Below, piece after piece: positions 1 through 7,492 of a DNA stretch of 64,000 nt. Source of the DNA: CAYXAA01 sp964462985 (lineage in GTDB: Bacteria; Pseudomonadota; Alphaproteobacteria; Rhizobiales; Stappiaceae); NCBI GenBank assembly GCA_964462985.1, contig CAYXAA010000014.1, forward strand, positions 27,879 through 91,878. Direction: 5' to 3'. Below the pieces are notes generated by a model. That model was not told where the DNA came from. It did no database searches and saw only the letters and a list, made by a program, of their open reading frames with translations. Position 1 is the first letter of the stretch; every line of letters starts with the position of its first letter. Both the position numbers and the translations under genes were made by a program.

Positions 1-88
1 TGGCGAGGGCCTTGTTGCCCGTGAAGGTGGCCCGCGCAGCGGGTGCGGCCTCGCCGGCGGAAGTCGGGCGGCCTTGGTTGTTCATCAT
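1..88 (-). CDS. gcvPB: Glycine dehydrogenase (decarboxylating) subunit 2, 5' end only
   Basis: Only the first 29 codons are in the window; the gene runs off the left edge. The protein begins MMNNQGRPTSAGE and reaches ATFTGNKALA, which matches the usual N terminus of the split P-protein beta subunit in alphaproteobacteria (QGRPT, then TFTGN). The subunit normally carries the PLP-binding lysine, which lies outside the window. Two ATG codons stand in tandem (88-86 and 85-83), so the exact start is uncertain. It is the last visible gene of the minus-strand gcv operon, 60 nt downstream of an unknown gene. Identification rests on a short stretch plus operon context. Confidence 0.75.
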   Translation of the reverse strand, partial: MMNNQGRPTSAGEAAPAARATFTGNKALA

Positions 89-148
89 GTCGTTCTCGTC
101 CTGTCGAATCCGCCGCGCCGCCTTACCGACCGGCGCGGGCTCAATACG

Positions 149-838
149 TCAGTGCCACGCGGTCGTCGGCGTCACGATGCCGCCGCGCGGGCGCCCGAAC
201 ACGAAGTTGAGGTCATCGGTGATGCCGTGCCTGACCTGCTCGTTGGAAAAGCCGTGACTGGTCCAGTACCGCACAAGGCGGTCGATCCCGTCCCTGTCGT
301 CGGGACCGGACGGGGGCCGCAGACCGGCCAGCTTGGAGGCCACCATCCAGCTCATCGTGCGGCGCTCACGCTCCTGGTTAGCGTAGAAGTGCGGTGCCGA
401 GGCGGCCTTTTCGTAAAGGCGGCCCCATTCCTGGTTGACGGGCCCGGGGATGGCCTCGATGCGAATGAAGCACGTCCCCTGCGGGCTGCGTGCCCGGTTC
501 AGCAGATGGTCGACATCGAAACCGCTGAGGTCGGCGGACGTCGCCGCGATTCCGTAGACCTCCTTGATGAAGGCGAGATAGGCCTTGCGATAATCGCGAT
601 AGCCGGCCGCCACCCAGGCTGACGCGTTGGTGTCCGGCGGACCGGGACGGCGAACGCAGGCAACACTGGTTGCCCGCCGACGCCCGAGACGCTCGGCGGC
701 CCCTTCCTCCCCGTCGTCGAGATAAACAAGGTTCGACAGGACGCTCGGCGTCTCCGCCAGCACCTGCTGCAGGGGGTCTCGGATCCAGGCATCGAGCAGA
801 GCCTGCCTGCGCGCCGCAACCGTTGCCAAGATGGTCAT
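149..838 (-). CDS. Unknown 229-aa protein inside the glycine cleavage operon
   Basis: I do not recognise a named family. The start is well supported: GGAGG lies five bases before the ATG. The protein looks soluble, with no signal peptide or membrane segment. A central stretch, DVDHLLNRARSP followed by FIRIEAIPGPVNQEWGR and LYEK (about residues 106-140), has the D-H-N-N spacing flavour of an HNH-like or similar metal site, but this is only a resemblance. It lies between gcvPA (101 nt upstream) and gcvPB (60 nt downstream) on the same strand, so it is probably cotranscribed under the glycine riboswitch. It is not a usual member of gcv operons and could be an insertion. Function is unknown. Confidence 0.75.
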   Translation of the reverse strand: MTILATVAARRQALLDAWIRDPLQQVLAETPSVLSNLVYLDDGEEGAAERLGRRRATSVACVRRPGPPDTNASAWVAAGYRDYRKAYLAFIKEVYGIAATSADLSGFDVDHLLNRARSPQGTCFIRIEAIPGPVNQEWGRLYEKAASAPHFYANQERERRTMSWMVASKLAGLRPPSGPDDRDGIDRLVRYWTSHGFSNEQVRHGITDDLNFVFGRPRGGIVTPTTAWH

Positions 839-939
839 GCCGTCCTCCAGGGCCAGATCGCGTGAGCCGCACCTGTTCCCATGTTACCGAACCTGCGGAG
901 ACCGTGCCGTGACACCGGTCACAGCCGGCGGTCCCAACC

Positions 940-2301
940 TCATGCCAGCGCCTCCTCGAGCGCCGCGACGAACGCCGCGCGGTCCTCGTCGCTGTTGACC
1001 TCGGTCGAGGCGACGACGAGGAGGCTGTCCAGCTCCGGCTTGCCCGGCTCGAGCCGGGATACCGGCACGCCGCCGAGGACGCCCTTCTTCGCCAACACCT
1101 CGACGACGGCGGCCGCCGGCCTAGGCAGGTTGACGGTGAACTCGTTGAAGAAGGTGTCGTTGACCACCTCGACCTCGGGCAGCGCCGACAGCATGGCCTT
1201 CAGCTTGACGGCGTTGGCGTGGTTGATCCGCGCCAGTTTCTGCAGGCCGTGGCCGCCAAGCAGGGTCATGTGGATGGTGAAGGCGAGCGAGCAGAGCCCC
1301 GAGTTGGTGCAGATGTTCGAGGTCGCCTTGTCGCGGCGGATGTGCTGCTCGCGGGTCGACAGCGTCAGCACGAAGCCGCGCTTGCCCTCGGCGTCGACCG
1401 TTTCGCCGCAGAGCCGGCCCGGCATCTGGCGGATGAACTTCTGCCGCGTCGCGAACAGGCCGACATATGGCCCGCCGAAGCTCAGGGGATTGCCGAGCGA
1501 CTGGCCCTCGCCGACAACGATGTCCGCGCCCTGCGCTCCCGGAGGTTCGATCAGGCCGAGCGACACGACCTCGGTAAACACCGCGACCAGCAGCGCGCCG
1601 TGGGTATGGGCCTTCTCCGCGATCGGTTTCAGGTCGATCAGGTGGCCGTAGAACGATGGCGACTGCACCACGACGCAGGAGGTGTCGCCGTCGATGGCAG
1701 CCAAAATGTCCTCCGTGCCGATCGGGTCCGGCGTCAGGCTGGTCACCGTGTCGCCGGCAAGGCGCGACAGACTCTCGACCACGGCGCGGTACTGCGGGTG
1801 CAGCCCGCCCGACAGCACGGCCTTGCTGCGCCGGGTGACGCGGTGCGCCATCAGCACCGCCTCGGCGGTCGCCGTCGAGCCGTCGTACATCGAGGCGTTG
1901 GCGACCTCCATGCCGGTGAGCTCCGCAACCTGGGTCTGGAACTCGAACAGATACTGCAACGTGCCCTGGGTGATCTCAGGCTGGTAGGGCGTGTAGGAGG
2001 TCAGGAACTCGGAACGCTGGATCAGATGGTCGACCGTCGCCGGTACATGATGCTTGTAGGCGCCGGCGCCGACGAAGAACGGCAGCGACGAGGCGGGGAC
2101 GTTGCGGGCGGCGAGCCGGCCAAGATCCCGCTCGACCGCCAGCTCAGACGCCCGCAGCGGCAGGTCCATCAGGCCGGTGAGACGGGCTCGCGCGGGAACG
2201 TCGGCGAAGAGGTCGTCGATCGAGCCGACGCCGATCCGCGCGAGCATGTCGCCGCGGTCGGCATCCGAAAGTGGGAGATACCGCATGGTGGCTTTGTCCA
2301 T
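940..2301 (-). CDS. gcvPA: Glycine dehydrogenase (decarboxylating) subunit 1
   Basis: This is the alpha subunit of the P-protein of the cytoplasmic glycine cleavage system, which decarboxylates glycine and passes the aminomethyl group to lipoyl-GcvH. Its 453 aa match the usual length of the split subunit, and it begins with the typical MRYLPLSDADR after five extra residues; the internal ATG (M6, 2286) is therefore an alternative start. Characteristic stretches include SFLPFFVGAG-type sequence (here SLPFFVGAGAYKHHVP), TPYQPEITQGTLQ and GLCSLAFTIHM. It begins 2 nt after the gcvH stop codon, so translation is probably coupled. The P-protein is split here into gcvPA and gcvPB instead of being one long chain. 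Confidence 0.95.
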   Translation of the reverse strand: MDKATMRYLPLSDADRGDMLARIGVGSIDDLFADVPARARLTGLMDLPLRASELAVERDLGRLAARNVPASSLPFFVGAGAYKHHVPATVDHLIQRSEFLTSYTPYQPEITQGTLQYLFEFQTQVAELTGMEVANASMYDGSTATAEAVLMAHRVTRRSKAVLSGGLHPQYRAVVESLSRLAGDTVTSLTPDPIGTEDILAAIDGDTSCVVVQSPSFYGHLIDLKPIAEKAHTHGALLVAVFTEVVSLGLIEPPGAQGADIVVGEGQSLGNPLSFGGPYVGLFATRQKFIRQMPGRLCGETVDAEGKRGFVLTLSTREQHIRRDKATSNICTNSGLCSLAFTIHMTLLGGHGLQKLARINHANAVKLKAMLSALPEVEVVNDTFFNEFTVNLPRPAAAVVEVLAKKGVLGGVPVSRLEPGKPELDSLLVVASTEVNSDEDRAAFVAALEEALA

Positions 2302-2303
2302 GA

Positions 2304-2675
2304 TCAGAGCGAGGCCACATAGGCCTTGTAGGCGGCCTCGTCCATCAGCGCGTCGAGTTGCGAGGGGTCGGAGAGGCGGATCTTGACGAACCAGGCCGCG
2401 CCTTCGGGATCCTCGTTGACCTTGCCAGGCTCATCCACCAGCGCGCCATTGGTTTCCACGACCTCACCGTCGAGCGGCGCGTAGACCTCGGACGCGGCCT
2501 TGACGCTTTCGACCACGGCGGCCTCGTCACCGCGTTTCACCGCCTTGCCGAGGTCCGGAAGCTCGACATAGACGACATCGCCGAGCTGGCTCTGGGCGTA
2601 GTCGGTGATGCCGACGGTGGCGACGTCGCCGGATACGGCAATCCATTCGTGATCTTCGGTGTAGCGGGTGGTCAT
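2304..2675 (-). CDS. gcvH: Glycine cleavage system H protein
   Basis: GcvH is the lipoylated carrier that shuttles the aminomethyl intermediate from the P-protein to GcvT and is reoxidised by dihydrolipoamide dehydrogenase. The 123-aa product has the standard length, starts TTRYTEDHEWI, and carries the lipoylation site in VVESVKAASEVYAP, with K59 as the modified lysine. The C-terminal AAYKAYVASL tail is typical. The ATG is preceded by AAAGGA about nine bases upstream. It lies between gcvT (62 nt upstream) and gcvPA (2 nt downstream) in the glycine-responsive operon. Confidence 0.97.
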   Translation of the reverse strand: MTTRYTEDHEWIAVSGDVATVGITDYAQSQLGDVVYVELPDLGKAVKRGDEAAVVESVKAASEVYAPLDGEVVETNGALVDEPGKVNEDPEGAAWFVKIRLSDPSQLDALMDEAAYKAYVASL

Positions 2676-2737
2676 CGGATCGTGTCCTTTCTGGAAGGGC
2701 TGGCGGACGGTCTGGGCCGGACAAGGTCGGCAGGGAC

Positions 2738-3892
2738 TCAGGCTTTCGCCTTGCGGACATAGCGGTGTGGCACGAAGGGCATGGAGGCGACGGTGGCCGG
2801 CAGTTCCTTGCCGCGCACCAACAGGGAAAGCGTCGTACCGGGCGTGGCCTCCCCGGGAGCGACATAGCCCATGGCGATTGGCGCGCCGAGAGTCGGGGCA
2901 AAGCCGCCGGAGGTCACGGTGCCGACCGCCTCGCCGCCGGGCCTGCGGATCTCCGCGCCCTCGCGGGCCGGCGCCCGGCCCTCGAGCTTCAGCCCGACGC
3001 GAAGGCGCACGGGTCCTTCGGCGAACTCGCGGCAGATCCGCGCGGCTCCCGGAAAGTCCGCGGCTTCGCGCCGGCGCTTCGACAACACGAAGGGAATTGC
3101 GGCCTCGACGGGCGACGTCGTCTCGTCAAGGTCGTGGCCGTAAAGACACAAGCCGGCCTCAAGACGCAGCGAATCGCGGGCGCCGAGGCCGATCGGGGCG
3201 ACGCGTTCGTCGGCGAGCAGAGCGCGGGCGACGGCCTCGGCGGCTCCGGCGGGAACGGAAACTTCGACCCCATCCTCGCCGGTGTAGCCGGAGCGGGTAA
3301 CGTCCACCCGAATGCCGTCGAATTCCATCGGCGCCGCCGCCATGAAGTCCAGATCGGCCACCGCTGGTGCGTGCAGGGCGAACACCTCGACCGCCTGCGG
3401 CCCCTGCAACGCGATCAGCGCCCGATCCTCGACGACGTCAAGACGCACCTCCGGCGGCAGGCTTGTGGCGATCAGAGCGTAGTCCACGGCCTTGCGCGCG
3501 GCGTTGGCGACGATGAACAGCCGGCCGTCGAGCTCGGGCGCGGCCGGCCGCGACACCATCAGATCGTCGACGATGCCGCCCTCGGCGTTGAGCAGCACGG
3601 TGTAGCGCTGCCGGCCGGGCTTGAGCCCGAGGATGTCCGACGGCACCAGCCGTTCGAGCGCCGCCGACACACTGGCGTGATCCGGGCCGACCAGCCAGGC
3701 CTGGCCCATGTGCGATACGTCAAACAGGCCGGCAGCCTGGCGGGTGTGTGTGTGCTCGGCGATGATGCCTGACGGATATTGCACCGGCATGTCATAGCCA
3801 GCGAAGGGCACCATGCGGGCGCCGAGTTCCAGATGCAGGTCGTGCAGCGGAGTGGTCAGAAGCGGGGTGGCGTGATCGGGTGCGTCGCTCAT
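2738..3892 (-). CDS. gcvT: Glycine cleavage system aminomethyltransferase (T protein)
   Basis: GcvT transfers the one-carbon unit from aminomethyl-lipoyl-GcvH to tetrahydrofolate, releasing ammonia. The 384-aa protein has the family hallmarks GLFDVSHMGQ near the N terminus, GGIVDDLMVSR with the folate/catalytic aspartate pair, and SGYTGEDGVEVSVP in the middle; the C-terminal barrel ends with FVPHRYVRKAKA. It is the first gene of the minus-strand operon. The riboswitch ends about 65 nt before its ATG, which fits control of either transcription or initiation at gcvT. Nothing unusual is seen in the coding sequence. Confidence 0.96.
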   Translation of the reverse strand: MSDAPDHATPLLTTPLHDLHLELGARMVPFAGYDMPVQYPSGIIAEHTHTRQAAGLFDVSHMGQAWLVGPDHASVSAALERLVPSDILGLKPGRQRYTVLLNAEGGIVDDLMVSRPAAPELDGRLFIVANAARKAVDYALIATSLPPEVRLDVVEDRALIALQGPQAVEVFALHAPAVADLDFMAAAPMEFDGIRVDVTRSGYTGEDGVEVSVPAGAAEAVARALLADERVAPIGLGARDSLRLEAGLCLYGHDLDETTSPVEAAIPFVLSKRRREAADFPGAARICREFAEGPVRLRVGLKLEGRAPAREGAEIRRPGGEAVGTVTSGGFAPTLGAPIAMGYVAPGEATPGTTLSLLVRGKELPATVASMPFVPHRYVRKAKA

Positions 3893-3956
3893 AAGTCAGG
3901 CGTCCTGGCTCTCAAGGGATTCACGCGTCGCTCCCGCATCCGGTTGCGTACGCGCC

Positions 3957-4166
3957 CCCTCTGTCCCGACGACCTGAGAGATTTCCTGGATGGCGCGACC
4001 GCCCGTAGGCAATCCCGACACCCGGTTACTCCTTCGGTGAGCCGCCCCGGTCCGACCCGAAGCGCCTGCTTTCCAGAGCGTTGCCCCAGCCTGCGGTCCT
4101 TTTGCCTGAGAGTTTCCGGGGCGGTTGCTCCTTCGGCGCCGTCGGCAATGACGACCTCTCCCGCAG
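3957..4166 (-). promoter_or_regulatory. Tandem glycine riboswitch (gcvT leader)
   Basis: Read on the minus strand, two glycine aptamers occur head to tail. Aptamer 1 spans about 4166-4091: P1 arms CTGCGG and CCGCAG, the GGGAGAGG element, the core GCCGAAGGAGCAACCG, and CTCTCAGGCAAAAGGAC. Aptamer 2 spans about 4079-3957: CTCTGGAAAG, the core CACCGAAGGAGTAACCGGGT, then TCTCTCAGGT and GGGACAGAG, whose AGAG closes P1 with the initial CTCT. These are the conserved elements of known gcvT riboswitches. The linker is short. Position directly before gcvT, with a promoter just upstream, makes glycine-dependent activation of the operon the expected role. Confidence 0.95.
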
Positions 4167-4229
4167 GCTGCTGGTCAGGCTTCCAGTCCGGAAGCCCCGC
4201 GATGCGCAACGAAGCACCGCATGGACGTC

Positions 4230-4258
4230 ATTGTCATCCCTCGCCGAGGCCCTGTCAA
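4230..4258 (-). promoter_or_regulatory. Sigma70-type promoter of the gcv operon
   Basis: On the minus strand a perfect -35 TTGACA (4258-4253) is followed after exactly 17 bp by GACAAT (4235-4230), four of six matches to TATAAT. Transcription would start near 4223, about 57 nt before aptamer 1 of the glycine riboswitch. It begins immediately after the stop codon of the upstream lipoprotein gene, so the gcv operon most likely has its own promoter. Confidence 0.65.
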
Positions 4259-4267
4259 TCGCGCCGG

Positions 4268-4870
4268 TCAGCGCCTGCGCCGGCCCGCTTCCTGGTCGAT
4301 CGACGCGACCAGCTTCAGGTCGGCGCCGGAGGGGAACACGAAGCTGTCGTCGACAAAAGACCACAGCTCCGCCGGGGCACCCTCGCCCAGCGTGATGGGA
4401 ACCGTGATGACCTTCGACGACACCGGCTTTGACCCGGCTTCGGAACTGGTGCTGACAAGATCGATCCTGATGGGCAGGAGCACTTCGCCGCCTTTCCAGG
4501 CCGGACCCGGCGTGATGCGCCCGGAAATGCCGATTCTGGCGCGGACCTGCCCGGCATCGCGCCGGCACTCGCGCGCCCATTTCTCGATACTGGCCTGATA
4601 GAGCAGCGCGCGGGCATCATCCTGCTTGCCGCGCTCGTAATTAAACAGAATGTACCGGACGGGGTCGACTTCGAGCGGCGGACAGTAGGGCTGCACCTCG
4701 AAGGCCGACGGATCGATGTCGACGGCGCTCCCGGTGGAGCCGCCGCCAATGATGGTCCTGGCGATGCTGTCGCCTCCGGAATCGCCGCCTGCACCGCAGG
4801 CTGCCAGCGTCAGCATCGAAAGGAGAGCGAAGAGGGGGCGGCTGAGCCGCGTCGCGCCGGCGTGGCCCAT
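4268..4870 (-). CDS. Putative lipoprotein, function unknown
   Basis: The 200-aa product begins with a basic n-region and a hydrophobic stretch ending in a lipobox (LAAC, C25), so it is predicted to be exported and lipid-modified, presumably at the outer or inner membrane. The mature part starts with a Gly/Ser-rich linker (about residues 26-50) and then a folded region containing PYCPPLEVDPVRYILFNYERG and a C-terminal half rich in beta-type residues. I do not recognise a functional family beyond a conserved alphaproteobacterial hypothetical lipoprotein. It is divergent from ispH, and its stop codon lies just upstream of the gcv promoter. Confidence 0.8.
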   Translation of the reverse strand: MGHAGATRLSRPLFALLSMLTLAACGAGGDSGGDSIARTIIGGGSTGSAVDIDPSAFEVQPYCPPLEVDPVRYILFNYERGKQDDARALLYQASIEKWARECRRDAGQVRARIGISGRITPGPAWKGGEVLLPIRIDLVSTSSEAGSKPVSSKVITVPITLGEGAPAELWSFVDDSFVFPSGADLKLVASIDQEAGRRRR

Positions 4871-4957
4871 GGACGGCTTTCCAGTTCCTTTGTCTTAAGC
4901 GTGTTCCGGCGCCCGTCTATATCAGGCGAAAAGGCGCTTGGCGAGCGGCGTCAGCCC

Positions 4958-4987
4958 TTGACGGCGCATCCTGCCCTCCTCTATTGC
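4958..4987 (+). promoter_or_regulatory. Candidate promoter for ispH
   Basis: TTGACG (4958-4963) and TATTGC (4982-4987) are separated by 18 bp, in the spacer between the divergent lipoprotein gene and ispH and about 60 nt before the ispH start. The -35 matches five of six consensus bases; the -10 is weak. Confidence 0.35.
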
Positions 4988-5046
4988 CGGCTATCGGACA
5001 AAGGACCTACCATCCGTCCTTCTCCATTCGACTTCCGGGACGTCCC

Positions 5047-6027
5047 ATGACTGCAACGGACTCCGACAAGCCGCCTCTCGAAATCCTGCTTTGCGCACCG
5101 CGCGGCTTCTGCGCTGGTGTCGACCGCGCCGTGCAGATCGTCGAGCTGGCTCTCGAGAAGTTCGGAAAGCCGGTCTACGTCCGCCACGAGATCGTGCACA
5201 ATAAGTACGTGGTCGAGGGCCTCAGGGCGAAGGGCGCAATCTTCGTCGAGGAACTGGAGGAGATCCCGGCAGGCGATATCGACCGGCCGGTCGTGTTCTC
5301 CGCCCATGGCGTGCCGAAGTCGGTGCCGGCCGACGCCGAGGCCCGCAACCTGTTCTATCTTGACGCCACCTGCCCGCTCGTCTCCAAGGTCCACAAGGAG
5401 GCGGAGCTGCATCATCGCCGCGGCCGCGAGATCGTGCTGATCGGGCACGCAGGTCATCCAGAGGTGATCGGGACGATGGGCCAGCTGCCGCCGGGGGCGG
5501 TCCAGCTGGTCGAAACCGTCGAGGACGCCCGGCGGTTCACGCCCTCGAGCGACAAGCCGCTGGCCTGGATCACCCAGACCACGCTGTCGGTCGACGATAC
5601 CAAGGACATCGTTGCCGTCCTGACGGAGCGCTTTCCCGACATCGCCGCCCCGCACAAGGACGACATCTGCTACGCCACGACCAACCGGCAGGAGGCAGTC
5701 AAGCAGGTCGCGCCGCTGGTCGACGCGCTGCTCGTCGTTGGGGCGCCGAACTCGTCGAACTCGCAGCGCCTGCGCGAAGTCGCCGAGCGCGCCGGCTGCC
5801 GCAGCTCGGTGCTGGTGCAGCGTGCCGCCGACATTCCCTGGGACCAGCTCGCCGGCATCGGCAGCCTCGGTGTCACGGCGGGGGCCTCAGCGCCAGAGGT
5901 GCTGGTCGAGGAGATCATCGACGCCTTCGCCGAGCGCTACCGGATAAACGTCCGCACCATGCGGACGGCCGAGGAGCACGTCGCCTTCAACCTGCCGCGC
6001 GCGCTGCGCGAACAGGCCGCCGAGTAG
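5047..6027 (+). CDS. ispH: 4-hydroxy-3-methylbut-2-enyl diphosphate reductase
   Basis: IspH performs the last step of the MEP isoprenoid pathway, reducing HMBPP to IPP and DMAPP with a [4Fe-4S] cluster. The three cluster cysteines are visible in PRGFCAGVDRA (C22), DATCPLVSKVHKE (C109) and DDICYATTNRQ (C208); the substrate-binding histidines appear in RHEIVHN and FSAHGVP. I chose the ATG at 5047 (326 aa) because the longer reading frame adds 21 residues not expected for the family. It begins a plus-strand run ispH-thrB-rnhA-lipid kinase with very short gaps, a linkage with thrB seen often in related bacteria. Confidence 0.96.
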   Translation: MTATDSDKPPLEILLCAPRGFCAGVDRAVQIVELALEKFGKPVYVRHEIVHNKYVVEGLRAKGAIFVEELEEIPAGDIDRPVVFSAHGVPKSVPADAEARNLFYLDATCPLVSKVHKEAELHHRRGREIVLIGHAGHPEVIGTMGQLPPGAVQLVETVEDARRFTPSSDKPLAWITQTTLSVDDTKDIVAVLTERFPDIAAPHKDDICYATTNRQEAVKQVAPLVDALLVVGAPNSSNSQRLREVAERAGCRSSVLVQRAADIPWDQLAGIGSLGVTAGASAPEVLVEEIIDAFAERYRINVRTMRTAEEHVAFNLPRALREQAAE

Positions 6028-6033
6028 CAGCGG

Positions 6034-7011
6034 ATGGCGGTCTACACCGAGGTCGCCGACGAGGAGCTTGCTGCCTTCGTCCGTCGTTACGACATCGGAG
6101 ATCTGCTCGCCTTCAAGGGCATTGCGGAGGGCGTGGAAAACTCGAATTTCTTGGTCCACACCAGCGCCGGCTATTTCATCCTGACGCTGTACGAAAAGCG
6201 AGTCGACCCGGCCGACCTGCCGTTCTTCATCGAGCTGATGAAGCATCTCGCCTCCAAGGGCATCTCGTGCCCGACACCGCTCGCCGACCGCGACGGCGCC
6301 ATGCTCGGCCGACTTGCCGGACGGCCGGCGGCGCTGGTGACATTTCTCGACGGGATGTGGGTGCGGCGGCCGCGGGTCGTTCATTGCGCGGCACTCGGCC
6401 GTGCACTTGCCGAGTTGCACCAGGCCGGGGCGGACTTTTCCATGCGGCGCAAGAACGCGCTGTCAGTGGACGGCTGGCGGCCGCTGCTCGCCGGCTCGCT
6501 CGACGAGGCCGACACCGTCGCCGCGGGCCTTGGCGCCGAGCTGTCCGCCGAGCTCGACCATCTCGAGGCCCATTGGCCTCGCCCGGAGGGGAACGGACTG
6601 CCGCAGGGCGTGATCCACGCGGATCTCTTCCCCGACAATGTGTTCTTCCTCGGCGAGCGCCTGTCGGGACTGATCGACTTCTATTTCGCCTGCACTGACG
6701 CCTTCGCCTATGACGTTGCGATCTGCCTCAATGCCTGGTGCTTCGAGCCGGACCTTTCGTTCAACGTGACCAAGGCACGCGCCCTGCTGAACGGCTACAA
6801 GTCGGTCCGCGCGTTCACCGAAGCGGAAATCCGGCTGCTGCCGCTGCTTGCACGCGGTTCGGCGCTGCGCTTCCTGCTGACGCGGCTGTACGACTGGCTG
6901 CGGGTGCCGCCGGGGGCATTGGTAACGCCGAAGGATCCGCTGGAGTATTTGAAGAAGCTGCGGTTCCACCGCGGCGTGCGTTCGATCGCGGCCTATGGTC
7001 TCGACACGTGA
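6034..7011 (+). CDS. thrB: Homoserine kinase, ThrB2 (APH-fold) type
   Basis: It phosphorylates homoserine for threonine synthesis, feeding ThrC (encoded at 13437-14843 in this window). The 325-aa protein belongs to the aminoglycoside-phosphotransferase-fold homoserine kinases rather than the GHMP family. It starts with the family-typical AVYTEVADEELAAFVRRYD, has the glycine-rich KGIAEGVENSNF segment, and the catalytic loop VIHADLFPDNVFF followed by LSGLIDFYFACTD with the metal-binding aspartate. The ATG is 6 nt after the ispH stop, suggesting one transcript. Alternative assignment to a generic phosphotransferase is unlikely given the N-terminal signature. Confidence 0.93.
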   Translation: MAVYTEVADEELAAFVRRYDIGDLLAFKGIAEGVENSNFLVHTSAGYFILTLYEKRVDPADLPFFIELMKHLASKGISCPTPLADRDGAMLGRLAGRPAALVTFLDGMWVRRPRVVHCAALGRALAELHQAGADFSMRRKNALSVDGWRPLLAGSLDEADTVAAGLGAELSAELDHLEAHWPRPEGNGLPQGVIHADLFPDNVFFLGERLSGLIDFYFACTDAFAYDVAICLNAWCFEPDLSFNVTKARALLNGYKSVRAFTEAEIRLLPLLARGSALRFLLTRLYDWLRVPPGALVTPKDPLEYLKKLRFHRGVRSIAAYGLDT

Positions 7012-7015
7012 CGCC

Positions 7016-7492
7016 ATGACACGCGTTTCCATCTACACCGACGGCGCCTGCTCCGGGAATCCCGGCCCGGGCGGCTGGGGCGCGGTGCTTGTCTATGGCG
7101 AACATGAGCGGGAGCTGTCCGGCGGCGCGGCCGACACCACCAACAACCGGATGGAGCTGATGGCGGCGATCGAGGCGCTGTCGGCCCTGAAGCGCCCCTG
7201 CATCGTCGACCTCTACACCGACAGCGCCTACCTGCGGAACGGCATCACCCAATGGCTCGCAAACTGGAAGCGCAATAACTGGCGCACGGCCGACAAGAAG
7301 CCTGTGAAGAACGCCGACCTTTGGCAGCTGCTCGACGAGGCGCGCAGCCGGCACGACGTCCGGTTCCATTGGGTAAAGGGCCATGCCGGGCACCCGGAGA
7401 ATGAACGCGCCGACGCGCTGGCGCGCGCCGGCATGCGGCCATTCCAGCCGACCAGGGCGGGCAGCGGCCGAATCGACGACGGCACAGCGTGA
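7016..7492 (+). CDS. rnhA: Ribonuclease HI
   Basis: RNase HI cleaves the RNA strand of RNA-DNA hybrids. The 158-aa product has all active-site features: D9 in VSIYTDGACSGNPGPGGWG, the glutamate in NNRMELMAAIEAL, the aspartate in DLYTDSAYL, and the histidine and aspartate in VKGHAGHPENERADALA. I chose the ATG at 7016, four nt after the thrB stop, over a start seven codons earlier inside thrB. It ends in a TGATG overlap with the next gene. The linkage thrB-rnhA is common in Rhizobiales. Confidence 0.96.
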   Translation: MTRVSIYTDGACSGNPGPGGWGAVLVYGEHERELSGGAADTTNNRMELMAAIEALSALKRPCIVDLYTDSAYLRNGITQWLANWKRNNWRTADKKPVKNADLWQLLDEARSRHDVRFHWVKGHAGHPENERADALARAGMRPFQPTRAGSGRIDDGTA

